Source of the DNA: Microvirga massiliensis
Lineage (GTDB): Bacteria > Pseudomonadota > Alphaproteobacteria > Rhizobiales > Beijerinckiaceae
Reading direction: 5' to 3'
DNA: 54,768 bases
Assembly (NCBI RefSeq): GCF_001006805.1
Contig: NZ_LN811359.1
Span: 103,080 to 157,847, forward strand
Shown piece after piece: positions 25,318 to 33,073 of this stretch. The translations under genes and the position numbers were made by a program. The notes under the pieces are model-generated. The model did not search any database. It saw only the letters and a list, made by a program, of their open reading frames with translations, and was not told the origin of the DNA. Within the stretch, counting starts at the first letter, position 1. Each line of letters begins with the position of its first letter.

Positions 25318-26021
25318 GTGATCATCCCCTGACTATATCGAGTTTGCGCAGCGGCTATGGGGAGGCCATAGTCTTACGTGGCATCAATCTCACGATCGCA
25401 CCAAGCCACATCCTCGCCGTGGTCGGCAAGAATGGAATGGGGAAGAGCACGCTGCTGAAATCGATCATGGGATACCTGCCCAAATCGGCCGGCGCGGTGA
25501 AGATCCGGGGGCACGAGGTCACGGGTTGGGCGCCCCACCGGATTGCAAGGCTCGGTGTCGGCTATGTCGCCCAGGAGAAGGCCCTTTTCCAGGATCTTAC
25601 GGTCGAGCAGAATATCAGGCTGGCCCTGCGACCGGGCACAGAGTGGCGTACTGCTATTGAGTGTGTTGAGCGCACCTTTCCGTTCCTCATGACGAGGCTG
25701 ACGCAGCGTGCTGGGACGCTCAGCGGCGGTGAGCAGAAGATGCTGCTGACAGCACGAGCAATTGCCTCTGGGGCAAAGGTTCTTCTGATCGACGAAATTA
25801 CGGAGGGCCTCCAGCCCTCCGTAATTGAGCGTTTGGCCTCGGTGATTCGGGCGGAATGTGAGCGATCTCGGCTTGCAGTATTGCTGATCGAGCAGAACAT
25901 CCCATTCACTCTCAGCGTCGCAGATCGCTATTCAATCATGGATCGTGGCGAGATTGCTTACACTGGCTCTGCAAAGGAAGCCGGTGCCGCCCGCAACGTC
26001 ACAAAGTTCCTCAGCGTCTGA
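25314..26021 (+). CDS. ABC transporter ATP-binding protein (LivF/UrtE-like)
   Basis: A 235-residue ATPase whose ATG overlaps the previous TGA (ATGA). Motifs are Walker A GKNGMGKST, signature LSGGEQKML, Walker B VLLIDEITEGLQPS and LIEQNIPF. The EGLQPS ending is characteristic of UrtE-type subunits. It should pair with the ATPase half of the fusion protein. A perfect 13-bp inverted repeat lies inside the Walker B codons (25796-25826). Confidence 0.92.
   Translation: MSDHPLTISSLRSGYGEAIVLRGINLTIAPSHILAVVGKNGMGKSTLLKSIMGYLPKSAGAVKIRGHEVTGWAPHRIARLGVGYVAQEKALFQDLTVEQNIRLALRPGTEWRTAIECVERTFPFLMTRLTQRAGTLSGGEQKMLLTARAIASGAKVLLIDEITEGLQPSVIERLASVIRAECERSRLAVLLIEQNIPFTLSVADRYSIMDRGEIAYTGSAKEAGAARNVTKFLSV
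25796..25826 (+). repeat. Perfect 13-bp inverted repeat inside the UrtE-like coding sequence
   Basis: AATTACGGAGGGC (25796-25808) is followed by CTCCA and the exact reverse complement GCCCTCCGTAATT (25814-25826). It covers the codons for the conserved ITEGLQPSVI segment, so part of the symmetry may be fixed by the protein. It has no T-tract. Confidence 0.75.
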
Positions 26022-26053
26022 CTGCAAACCGGACGAGCGGAGACGCAAGCACC

Positions 26054-26746
26054 ATGTATCTGACTCCGAAAGAGCTGGATCGCCTTCTCGTATTCCTTGC
26101 GGCGGAACTGGGCCGGCGTCGAAAGGAAAAGGGCCTTAAACTCAATCTTCCTGAAGCACGCGCCATCATTGCAGATGAGATTTGCGAAGGAGCAAGAGAG
26201 GGAAAGTCGGTTGCCGAGCTCATGTCGCTGGGACGATCTATCCTGACGACGGACGAAGTCCTGCCTGGGGTTGCCGACCTCATGGACACGCTGATGGTCG
26301 AGCCGATGTTTCCGGACGGGCAAAAGCTGGTTTGCGTTCACGACCCCATTGCCCCAGGTGTTATGCCGGTCGAAACCCAACCTCCGGGGCGCTATCAACT
26401 GGCACCGGATGATGTCGTCATTAATCAAGGATCCGAGGTAACCTCAGTGCGCGTGCGCAATCTGGGAGACCGACCGATCCAGGTTGGATCCCATTTTCAC
26501 TTCTTCGAAGTCAATCCAGACTTGGAATTCGACCGTCCAAAGACTTTCGGTTTCCGACTCGACATTCCGGCAGGGACCACGGTCCGGTTCGAGCCCGGGG
26601 ATGAGAAGGACGTGGATCTTGTCGCTTTCGGCGGTGAGCGGCGCATTGAGGGATTGAACCGCCTCACCGACGGGCTCCTGGATGATCCCCAGGTGCGCGC
26701 CACGGCAATCAGGCGAGCCGCAGCGCAGGGCTTCCGAGGAGTATAA
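26054..26746 (+). CDS. ureAB: Urease gamma-beta fusion subunit
   Basis: A 230-residue structural subunit of urease that fuses the gamma (UreA) and beta (UreB) chains. Residues 1-100 are UreA (MYLTPKELDRLLVFLAAELG; TDEVLPGVADLMDTLMVE), and residues about 130-230 are UreB (NQGSEVTSVRVRNLGDRPIQ, then VGSHFHFFEVN). A GGAG site precedes the ATG. Urease hydrolyses urea to ammonia and carbamate in the cytoplasm. Fused A-B chains are known from Helicobacter and some other bacteria. It lies 3 bases before ureC. Confidence 0.95.
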   Translation: MYLTPKELDRLLVFLAAELGRRRKEKGLKLNLPEARAIIADEICEGAREGKSVAELMSLGRSILTTDEVLPGVADLMDTLMVEPMFPDGQKLVCVHDPIAPGVMPVETQPPGRYQLAPDDVVINQGSEVTSVRVRNLGDRPIQVGSHFHFFEVNPDLEFDRPKTFGFRLDIPAGTTVRFEPGDEKDVDLVAFGGERRIEGLNRLTDGLLDDPQVRATAIRRAAAQGFRGV

Positions 26747-26749
26747 CCG

Positions 26750-28465
26750 ATGGCGCGCACCCTGCCTCGGCAACAATATGTCCAGCTCTACGGCCCGACT
26801 GTTGGCGACCGGGTACGACTCGGTGACACGGAACTCTGGGCTGAGGTCGAGCGCGACCTCCTTGTTCCGGGTGAAGAACTCGTCTTCGGGGCAGGCAAGA
26901 CGATGCGGGTCGGCACTGGCTGCGATGGTGTGCTCACAGCGGCGGACGGCGTTCTCGATCTCGTCATTACCAACGCCACGATCATGGATGCCGTGCTCGG
27001 CATCGTGAAGGCGGATATCGGCATCAAGGGAGGCCGCATCGTCGGCATCGGTAAGGCCGGAGACCCTCGCATCATGAGCGGCGTCTCCGAAAACCTCATC
27101 GTCGGCGTAAACACGGATGTTCGTGCGGGCGAGGGACTCATTGCGACGGCAGGAGGCATAGATTGCCACGTTCACTTCATCGACCCGGGGCAGTGTGCTG
27201 AGGCCCTTGCGAGCGGGGTCACGACACTCATGGGAGGTGGACTTGGCGCGACCACGGTGCCGATCGCGTCGACTGGCACTGTAAACCTGGGCCTTATGCT
27301 TCAGGCCGCAGAGAGCTTCCCCCTTAATTTTGGGTTCTTCGGGAAGGCTGCCGCGGATCGTCCCGAGCCATTGATCGAGCAGATCGAGGCAGGGGCCGCT
27401 GGGCTGAAGATCCACGAGGATTGGGGTGCGACGACGGCTGCGATCGACAGCGCTCTCTGCGCAGCCGACGAGACCGGGGTCCAGATCCAGGTGCACACCG
27501 ATACCCTCAATGAATTCGGCTTCCTTGAGCAAAGCCTCAAGGCTGTGGGTGACCGCACGATTCATGCCTATCACGTGGAGGGCGCTGGCGGCGGTCATGC
27601 GCCGGACATCATACGGGTATGCGGGTGTCCCAATGTGCTGCCATCATCGACGAACCCGACGAACCCTTACACGGTCAATACGTTCGACGAGCATTTCGAT
27701 ATGGCCATGACGAGCCATCACCTCAATCCTCGTCTGCCGGAGGATGTCGCATTCGCAGAGTCGCGAATCCGGCAGGAGACGATTGCGGCCGAGGACGTCC
27801 TGCACGACATCGGCGCCATCAGCGCGATTGGGTCGGACTCGCAAGGCATGGGTCGGATTGGGGAAACGATCGCCCGGACCTGGCAGACCGCGTCCCATAT
27901 GCGTGCGACGCGGGGGCCGTTACCGGAGGACCGAGGAAGCGGCAACGACAACGCCCGCATCAAGCGATATCTGGCGAAATATACCACTAATGTCGCGCGT
28001 ATCTTCGGCATCGACGGCGAAGTCGGCTCGCTTGAGCCTGGGAAGCTTGCGGACATCGTGCTCTGGAAGCCTGGGATGTTCGGTATCAAGCCCGAGGTCG
28101 TCCTGAAGGCCGGCTTTCCGGTCTGGGCGGTGATGGGCGAGGCAAACGCTTCCCTCCTTGTCTGCGAGCCGCTCATGTACCGGCCGCAATGGGGTGCATT
28201 CGGCCGGGCACGCCAGGCACTGTCTCTCCGATTCATGGCGCAGAGGGCGATCGACAAAGGCCTGCCGCAACGCCTTGGCTTGACAGCCCGATGTGTCCCG
28301 ATCCGAGGCACCCGCGGGCTTTCGAAGCACGACATGCTCTGGAATGACGCGCTTCCTCGCATTGAGGTCGATCCCGAGACCTATCAGGTCGAGATTGATG
28401 GCGAGCCGTGCCGGTCCGAGCCCGCGACACGAGTGCCCCTTGGTCCCCTCTATACCCTGAAGTGA
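26750..28465 (+). CDS. ureC: Urease alpha subunit (catalytic), with flap cysteine replaced by serine
   Basis: A 571-residue catalytic subunit. The nickel site is intact: HVH in DCHVHF, the carbamylated lysine Lys220 (GLKIHEDWG), His in QVHTDT and HAYHVEGAGGGHAPD, and the Asp in GSDSQGMGR. The mobile flap normally reads VCHHLD; here codons at 27713-27718 give TSHHLN, so the conserved flap Cys (Cys319 in Klebsiella numbering) is Ser322, while the catalytic flap His is kept. Flap-Cys variants of Klebsiella urease stay active at a reduced level, so the enzyme is probably functional but altered. The ribosome site is GAGGAG. Confidence 0.95.
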   Translation: MARTLPRQQYVQLYGPTVGDRVRLGDTELWAEVERDLLVPGEELVFGAGKTMRVGTGCDGVLTAADGVLDLVITNATIMDAVLGIVKADIGIKGGRIVGIGKAGDPRIMSGVSENLIVGVNTDVRAGEGLIATAGGIDCHVHFIDPGQCAEALASGVTTLMGGGLGATTVPIASTGTVNLGLMLQAAESFPLNFGFFGKAAADRPEPLIEQIEAGAAGLKIHEDWGATTAAIDSALCAADETGVQIQVHTDTLNEFGFLEQSLKAVGDRTIHAYHVEGAGGGHAPDIIRVCGCPNVLPSSTNPTNPYTVNTFDEHFDMAMTSHHLNPRLPEDVAFAESRIRQETIAAEDVLHDIGAISAIGSDSQGMGRIGETIARTWQTASHMRATRGPLPEDRGSGNDNARIKRYLAKYTTNVARIFGIDGEVGSLEPGKLADIVLWKPGMFGIKPEVVLKAGFPVWAVMGEANASLLVCEPLMYRPQWGAFGRARQALSLRFMAQRAIDKGLPQRLGLTARCVPIRGTRGLSKHDMLWNDALPRIEVDPETYQVEIDGEPCRSEPATRVPLGPLYTLK

Positions 28466-28466
28466 C

Positions 28467-29087
28467 ATGAACCCTCGCGCAATACGAATTGGCATCGGCG
28501 GCCCGGTTGGGTCCGGCAAGACACGGCTCGTTGAACGGCTGCTGCCGCTTGTTCACGCAGCAGGCCTCAGGCCAGCAGTTATCACGAACGACCTCGTGAC
28601 CCTCGAGGACGCCCTGCGCGTGAAAGCGAGCGGTCTGATCGACCCGGAGCTCGTTATCGGCGTGGAAACCGGGGCCTGTCCCCATACAGCAATCCGCGAG
28701 GATCCCTCGGTCAATATCGAGGCGGCGGATCGCCTCGAGGAAGAGCATCCCTTGGATCTCATTCTCATCGAGAGTGGCGGCGATAACCTCGCCGCGACTT
28801 TCTCAAGCGAGCTCGTAGACCACTGGATCTTCGTGATCGACTGCGCGGCCGGAGACGATATTCCTCGAAAGCGTGGTCTTGGTACTCTCCAGGCGGATCT
28901 GCTGGTCGTGAACAAGATCGACCTTGCACCTCATGTTGGAGCTGATCTTGATAGAATCCGCGCCGATGTGGCCGCCATTCGGCCGGATCGCCCATCAGTC
29001 TTCACGAATCTGCGCAGTGATGCCGGTGCTCAGGAGGTGTTCAGGCACTTGCGTGAAGCCGTTCTCTTCGACCGCGCGGCTCCATGA
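28467..29087 (+). CDS. ureG: Urease accessory GTPase UreG
   Basis: A 206-residue SIMIBI GTPase that powers nickel insertion into urease. The P-loop is GPVGSGKTRL, the metal-binding CPH motif is in ETGACPHTAIRED near residue 70, switch and base-recognition motifs are LILIESGGDNL and VVNKIDLAPHVG. It begins one base after the ureC stop. Its place directly after ureC, ahead of ureD, E and F, differs from the common D-A-B-C-E-F-G order. Confidence 0.95.
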   Translation: MNPRAIRIGIGGPVGSGKTRLVERLLPLVHAAGLRPAVITNDLVTLEDALRVKASGLIDPELVIGVETGACPHTAIREDPSVNIEAADRLEEEHPLDLILIESGGDNLAATFSSELVDHWIFVIDCAAGDDIPRKRGLGTLQADLLVVNKIDLAPHVGADLDRIRADVAAIRPDRPSVFTNLRSDAGAQEVFRHLREAVLFDRAAP

Positions 29088-29929
29088 CGTTACCCCCGAC
29101 GAGAGCGGGTGGGCTCCTCGATTTACGTTTCGCTACAGACCACGGCGGCGTGACACGCCTTGCCGAGAGGCACCAGCGCTTCCCGCTCCACGTGACGGCC
29201 GCCATGTACTTGGATCCAGGACTGCCCGACATGGCCTTTGCCTATGTGCAGAATCCGAGCGGCGCGCTTTTCGGAGACGACAGGCTACGGATTTCAGTTA
29301 CGTTGGAAGAGGGAGCCCGCGTGCATCTGACGACCACCTCTGCGACGAAAATCCATCGGACTGCATCCGGGCCTGCGCGGCAGACGACTGACATCCGCCT
29401 GGGCCCTGGCTCGTTCCTCGAATATCTCCCTGACCCGATTATCCCGCAAGGCGGCTCGGCATACGAGCAAGACACAATCGTTCGAGTCGATCCGAACTCT
29501 GTTGCGATTCTCGGCGAGATCATCGCTCCCGGCCGGCTCGCTCGAGATGAAGTTTTTGAGTTCGACAGCCTGTTTCTCCGAACTCGGATCGAGCTTGGAG
29601 GTGAGGAAATCTGCACCGATGTACTGGATTTGAAGCCAAGTCACGGCTTTCCGGGCAGGCGTGGGATTTTCGGGGGGCATCGTTACGTCGCGACATTCTA
29701 CGTCATTTGCCCCAGCGCCAACGCGATATCCATGGCGGACCGGCTCGACATTATCGCGAGAGACGGGGCGGAAACCTTCAGTGCAGCGGCTGAACTGCCG
29801 GATGGGATCGGGGCGTTCGTCCGGATCCTCGCTGCGAATTCCAGTACCGCTCGCCATACGATGAATTGTCTCTGGAACACGGCCAGAGGTGAGCTCCTGG
29901 GCCATTCAGCGGTCGCTATTAGAAAATGA
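29084..29929 (+). CDS. ureD: Urease accessory protein UreD
   Basis: A 281-residue urease maturation scaffold (UreD/UreH) that with UreF and UreG forms the activation complex on apo-urease and gives a nickel path. Typical segments are TTTSATKIHRTASGPARQ near residue 85, FLEYLPDPIIPQGGSAYEQ near residue 110 and EIIAPGRLARDEVFEF near residue 145. The start overlaps the ureG stop (ATGA), indicating coupled translation. Confidence 0.93.
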   Translation: MTLPPTRAGGLLDLRFATDHGGVTRLAERHQRFPLHVTAAMYLDPGLPDMAFAYVQNPSGALFGDDRLRISVTLEEGARVHLTTTSATKIHRTASGPARQTTDIRLGPGSFLEYLPDPIIPQGGSAYEQDTIVRVDPNSVAILGEIIAPGRLARDEVFEFDSLFLRTRIELGGEEICTDVLDLKPSHGFPGRRGIFGGHRYVATFYVICPSANAISMADRLDIIARDGAETFSAAAELPDGIGAFVRILAANSSTARHTMNCLWNTARGELLGHSAVAIRK

Positions 29930-30429
29930 GGCTTGAGATGATCCTGTCGACGGAAATCCTGGGGCAAGCAGAGGAGAGCCGCTTTGCCGACCGGAAGGTT
30001 GAAGTTGTCAGCCTAGACGCCCATGACGCGACAAAACGAAAGCTTCGGCGGACCACCGACACTGGGACGGACATTGGCATCGACGTCGCGCCAGGCACCT
30101 ATCTAAGCCATGGAGCCGTACTGGCTGACGATGGGACGCGAATCATCGTCGTTGAACGCCGACCCGAGCGCGTCATGATCGCGCGGCTAAAGCAAGAGCT
30201 CGGCCCGGTCATGCTCGTCCACCTCGCTGCGCGAATCGGCCACGCTTTCGGCAACCAGCATGTGCCTATCGAGGTCGACGGCTACGAAATCCGCGTTCCC
30301 CTCACGACCTCCGAAGAGGTCGCCAAGCGGACCGTAGGGGACCTTCATCTCCACGACATCGAGATCGCCTTTGCCGAGGTTCGGCTTGCCCTCCATCACC
30401 CGTTGGCCCGGTCTCATGCTCATGCCTGA
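29926..30429 (+). CDS. ureE: Urease accessory nickel chaperone UreE
   Basis: A 167-residue nickel metallochaperone. The N-terminal domain is followed by the metal-binding domain with the conserved GNQHVPIEV motif (His near residue 108). The C-terminus is histidine-containing (LHHPLARSHAHA), giving extra nickel binding. The ATG overlaps the ureD stop by 4 bases. Confidence 0.92.
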   Translation: MRLEMILSTEILGQAEESRFADRKVEVVSLDAHDATKRKLRRTTDTGTDIGIDVAPGTYLSHGAVLADDGTRIIVVERRPERVMIARLKQELGPVMLVHLAARIGHAFGNQHVPIEVDGYEIRVPLTTSEEVAKRTVGDLHLHDIEIAFAEVRLALHHPLARSHAHA

Positions 30430-31135
30430 GTGTTCAGCTGGCCTGATGTCGCTACACGGCCTTCTTGCTGCCCTTCAGCTGGCAGACAGCGCCTTGCCGA
30501 TCGGGCGCTATGCTCATGCGGGTGGACTGGAGGAGATATTCCGACGGGAAGGGCGGCTCGCTCCCGAGCTGATTGCTGAGATGATCGAGGCCGCCATGCT
30601 GCATTCCGTGGCTCCTACGGACGGCGTGGCTTTGGCACATGCTCATGATGCTCAACTCGCAGGAGACCTCGACAGGCTTCTCGTTCTCGACGGGCATCTC
30701 TTCGGCCGTAAGCTCACAACCGCGTCTCGCAATGCATCGACGACCTGCGGCAGGCAGCTTGCCAGCTTGGCTCCCAAGCTCACGGAGGCTGCCCCTTTGG
30801 TCCCATATTGCCAGATGATCAAGGGACGGCGGACACCCGGCAACCTCGCCGTGATCTCAGGTGCAGTCTCCGCAGCCATGCGGGTTCCGCGCACCGAGGC
30901 GGTTCTCATTGAGATTCGAAGCGCGGCGACAATGATGCTGTCGGCCGCAGTCCGCCTTGGCCGCCTCACGGCAACGACAGCTCAGGTCATCTTGAGACGC
31001 ATCGAGCCAGTACTCCTCGCCGCAACCGAGCGGGCGCTCAGCCTTCCGTTGGAGCGCATGGGCTCGAGCACCTTTGAAATGGAGGTTGCCATGATGCGCC
31101 AGCAACGCTCCGATGCGCGCCTATTCGCGACATGA
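30422..31135 (+). CDS. ureF: Urease accessory protein UreF
   Basis: A 237-residue all-helical UreF that docks on UreD and gates UreG. Family features are LQLADSALPIGRYAHAGGLE near the start and the C-terminal FEMEVAMMRQQRSDARLF tail. I give the ATG at 30422, overlapping the ureE stop; an ATG at 30446 (MSLHGLLAAL) would also match UreF starts. It is the last gene of the plus-strand operon and meets the ANTAR gene tail to tail. Confidence 0.9.
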   Translation: MPECSAGLMSLHGLLAALQLADSALPIGRYAHAGGLEEIFRREGRLAPELIAEMIEAAMLHSVAPTDGVALAHAHDAQLAGDLDRLLVLDGHLFGRKLTTASRNASTTCGRQLASLAPKLTEAAPLVPYCQMIKGRRTPGNLAVISGAVSAAMRVPRTEAVLIEIRSAATMMLSAAVRLGRLTATTAQVILRRIEPVLLAATERALSLPLERMGSSTFEMEVAMMRQQRSDARLFAT

Positions 31136-31182
31136 GCAGATCGCGGCAACGGACCCTCGATCCGAACCTCATATGGCTCGCC

Positions 31183-31767
31183 TCAGCGTTGTGTCAGATC
31201 GATCTCTGCTGTGTGAGCCAAGATGTCCTCGGCAAGGCTCGCCATCGAGACGCGGCGCTCCATAGCCTCTCGGCGAATGATATGGTAGCACTCCTGCACA
31301 TCTCTTCCGCTCGCTTCAGCCAGCGCGCTGGCGGCTCGCTCCACGAGACGCCGCGAGCGAAGCGTCTCCTCGAGCTTTGCGATCTTCGCCTGCTGCCGCG
31401 CCTCGAACTCGAAATGAGAGCGAGCCAGAACCAGTGTCGAGAGAATGCCGAAAGGACGAATTGGCTTCGTGATAATACCTTGCACGTCAGCCCCGAGCAA
31501 GGTTCTTACCACTGTCGGGCTTTCATATTCGATGACGGCAATCACGGGTACTTTGCTGCTGCGGGGCTTCCAACAACCTGTCTCGTCGAAATAACAGAAG
31601 ACAGCCTCCACGTCCGACGGCCACTCGTCCGGCACGGGCCAGTCCGCACCAACGCGGCAGCCAATGCGCTGAATGTGCCGGACAAGCTCATCACAGCTTA
31701 TGTCCCTTGGGTGATAAACCATGATCCGGAGGGACCGGAGCTTGCGGATCAATGCCTCGCCGGACAT
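31183..31767 (-). CDS. AmiR-like ANTAR-domain transcription antiterminator
   Basis: A 194-residue regulator in three parts: a receiver-like domain (about 1-115) without an obvious phospho-acceptor Asp, a coiled coil (about 120-140), and a C-terminal ANTAR RNA-binding domain (about 138-190; LRSRRLVERAASALAEASG, then IRREAMERRVSMASLAEDI). This is the AmiR/NasT plan. In Pseudomonas, AmiC holds AmiR inactive until an amide binds; free AmiR then binds the leader RNA and stops terminator formation. The gene lies 18 bases after the AmiC-like gene, convergent with the urease operon whose leader carries a matching hairpin-terminator switch. Confidence 0.9.
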   Translation of the reverse strand: MSGEALIRKLRSLRIMVYHPRDISCDELVRHIQRIGCRVGADWPVPDEWPSDVEAVFCYFDETGCWKPRSSKVPVIAVIEYESPTVVRTLLGADVQGIITKPIRPFGILSTLVLARSHFEFEARQQAKIAKLEETLRSRRLVERAASALAEASGRDVQECYHIIRREAMERRVSMASLAEDILAHTAEIDLTQR

Positions 31768-31785
31768 CTTGACCTCCGGTTCGAG

Positions 31786-32910
31786 TCAGCCAGAGACAGC
31801 TTGCAAAGCCACGTAATCGACGAGATACGGATCCGGCTTCAACAGCTCATCGGACTCCTGCAGCACCGCGAACTGCCGACCATGGCTCACCACGCCAATT
31901 CGCGGGCGCAAATACGTGTGATTGTTGTCAGGATCGATGACAACCCGTCCTTGCGGCGCGTCGAAGCTGAGACCAAGAGCTTCCGACCGCAACCTGTCGG
32001 GATCGAGGGTGCCTGCCCGTTCCAGGGCTTTCGCGAATATGTGAACCGTGAAGTAGGCACTCTCAGCGCAACTGTCGACAGGGCGATTTCGTCCGAAACG
32101 ACTGCAATAGCGCTCGACGAACTTGCGGTTAGCTTCGGTCTCGAGAGTCTCGAAGTAGGGCGAACAGACAATGTGACCCGGCGACGGCTCAAGAGCCGAG
32201 GCGGCCAGGTGGACCTCGTTGGTCGTCAGAGCCGCAATGGGCACCTCCCTGGCGTTGAGCTCTGTCGCGGAATAGGCGTCGTAAAGCAGCGGGGTTGTCG
32301 GTCCGACGACCGTGGAGAAGATGACGTCCGGTTGCTCGCGCATAGCTTCTGCCATGATTGCCCCGAAGGCGGCTGGTGGTGCGTCCAACGGCAGATAATG
32401 TTCGCCGAGGACTGCGCCGCCGACATCTGCGAGCAATTCTCGAACAATCCGGTTCGATTCGCGCGGGAACAGGTAGTCCGACCCTACCAGAAAGAACCTG
32501 CGCCCATAGTGCTGAAACAGGAAGGCCGCGAGGTAGACGTGGAGCTGGTTCGGAGCTGGGCCGGTATAAATCACATTCGGCGAGTACTCGAAGCCCTCGT
32601 AGCAGACCGAGTACCACAGAAGGCCACCGCGGCGCTCGATCCACGGCAACACAGCCTTTCGGCTAAACGATGCCGAGCAGCCGAAGATGTTCGTGGCTCC
32701 ATCATCCATAATGAGGCGGCCCGCCAAGCTTGCGTACTCGGCTGGATCAGACCGCGGATCATAGATGATTGGCATGATCGGCGTGCCGATTACGCCTCCC
32801 GCCGCATTGATCTCGTCAATGGCGAGCAAGGTGCCCTGAAGCTGGGAGATTTCGGAGACCGACGTCATTCCAGAGCCCGAGTACAGAACGCCAACCGGCC
32901 AGCTTTTCAT
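31786..32910 (-). CDS. AmiC-like cytoplasmic amide sensor (periplasmic-binding-protein fold)
   Basis: A 374-residue protein with the LivK/AmiC fold but no signal peptide from the ATG at 32910 (MKSWPVGVLYSGSG), so it is cytoplasmic like AmiC. Strong resemblance to AmiC is seen in CYEGFEYSPNVIYTGPAPNQ, VGSDYLFPRESNRIVR and FSTVVGPTTPLLYDAY. AmiC binds short amides and negatively regulates AmiR. It directly precedes the ANTAR gene, so the two should form a sensor-antiterminator complex. The true ligand (amide, urea or the amidase substrate) is unknown. Confidence 0.9.
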   Translation of the reverse strand: MKSWPVGVLYSGSGMTSVSEISQLQGTLLAIDEINAAGGVIGTPIMPIIYDPRSDPAEYASLAGRLIMDDGATNIFGCSASFSRKAVLPWIERRGGLLWYSVCYEGFEYSPNVIYTGPAPNQLHVYLAAFLFQHYGRRFFLVGSDYLFPRESNRIVRELLADVGGAVLGEHYLPLDAPPAAFGAIMAEAMREQPDVIFSTVVGPTTPLLYDAYSATELNAREVPIAALTTNEVHLAASALEPSPGHIVCSPYFETLETEANRKFVERYCSRFGRNRPVDSCAESAYFTVHIFAKALERAGTLDPDRLRSEALGLSFDAPQGRVVIDPDNNHTYLRPRIGVVSHGRQFAVLQESDELLKPDPYLVDYVALQAVSG

Positions 32911-33073
32911 GGAACACCCATCCACTTGCACCTGAGTGAGCCAATATTGCGCTTGCCGACAAGTGTAGTGCAAGCGTCCGCCGCGGGCGGCAGGAAAATT
33001 TCGCGATCGTCACCGCTTGAGCCCTCGTGGCGAACCTCCGGCGATTTGCAGATCCAGATCATGGAAGGAGCAT

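Noticed and set aside
26444..27598. A 384-codon minus-strand frame across the ureAB-ureC junction
   Set aside because: Opposite strand of urease genes; composition rich in Arg, His and Asp as expected for a shadow frame.
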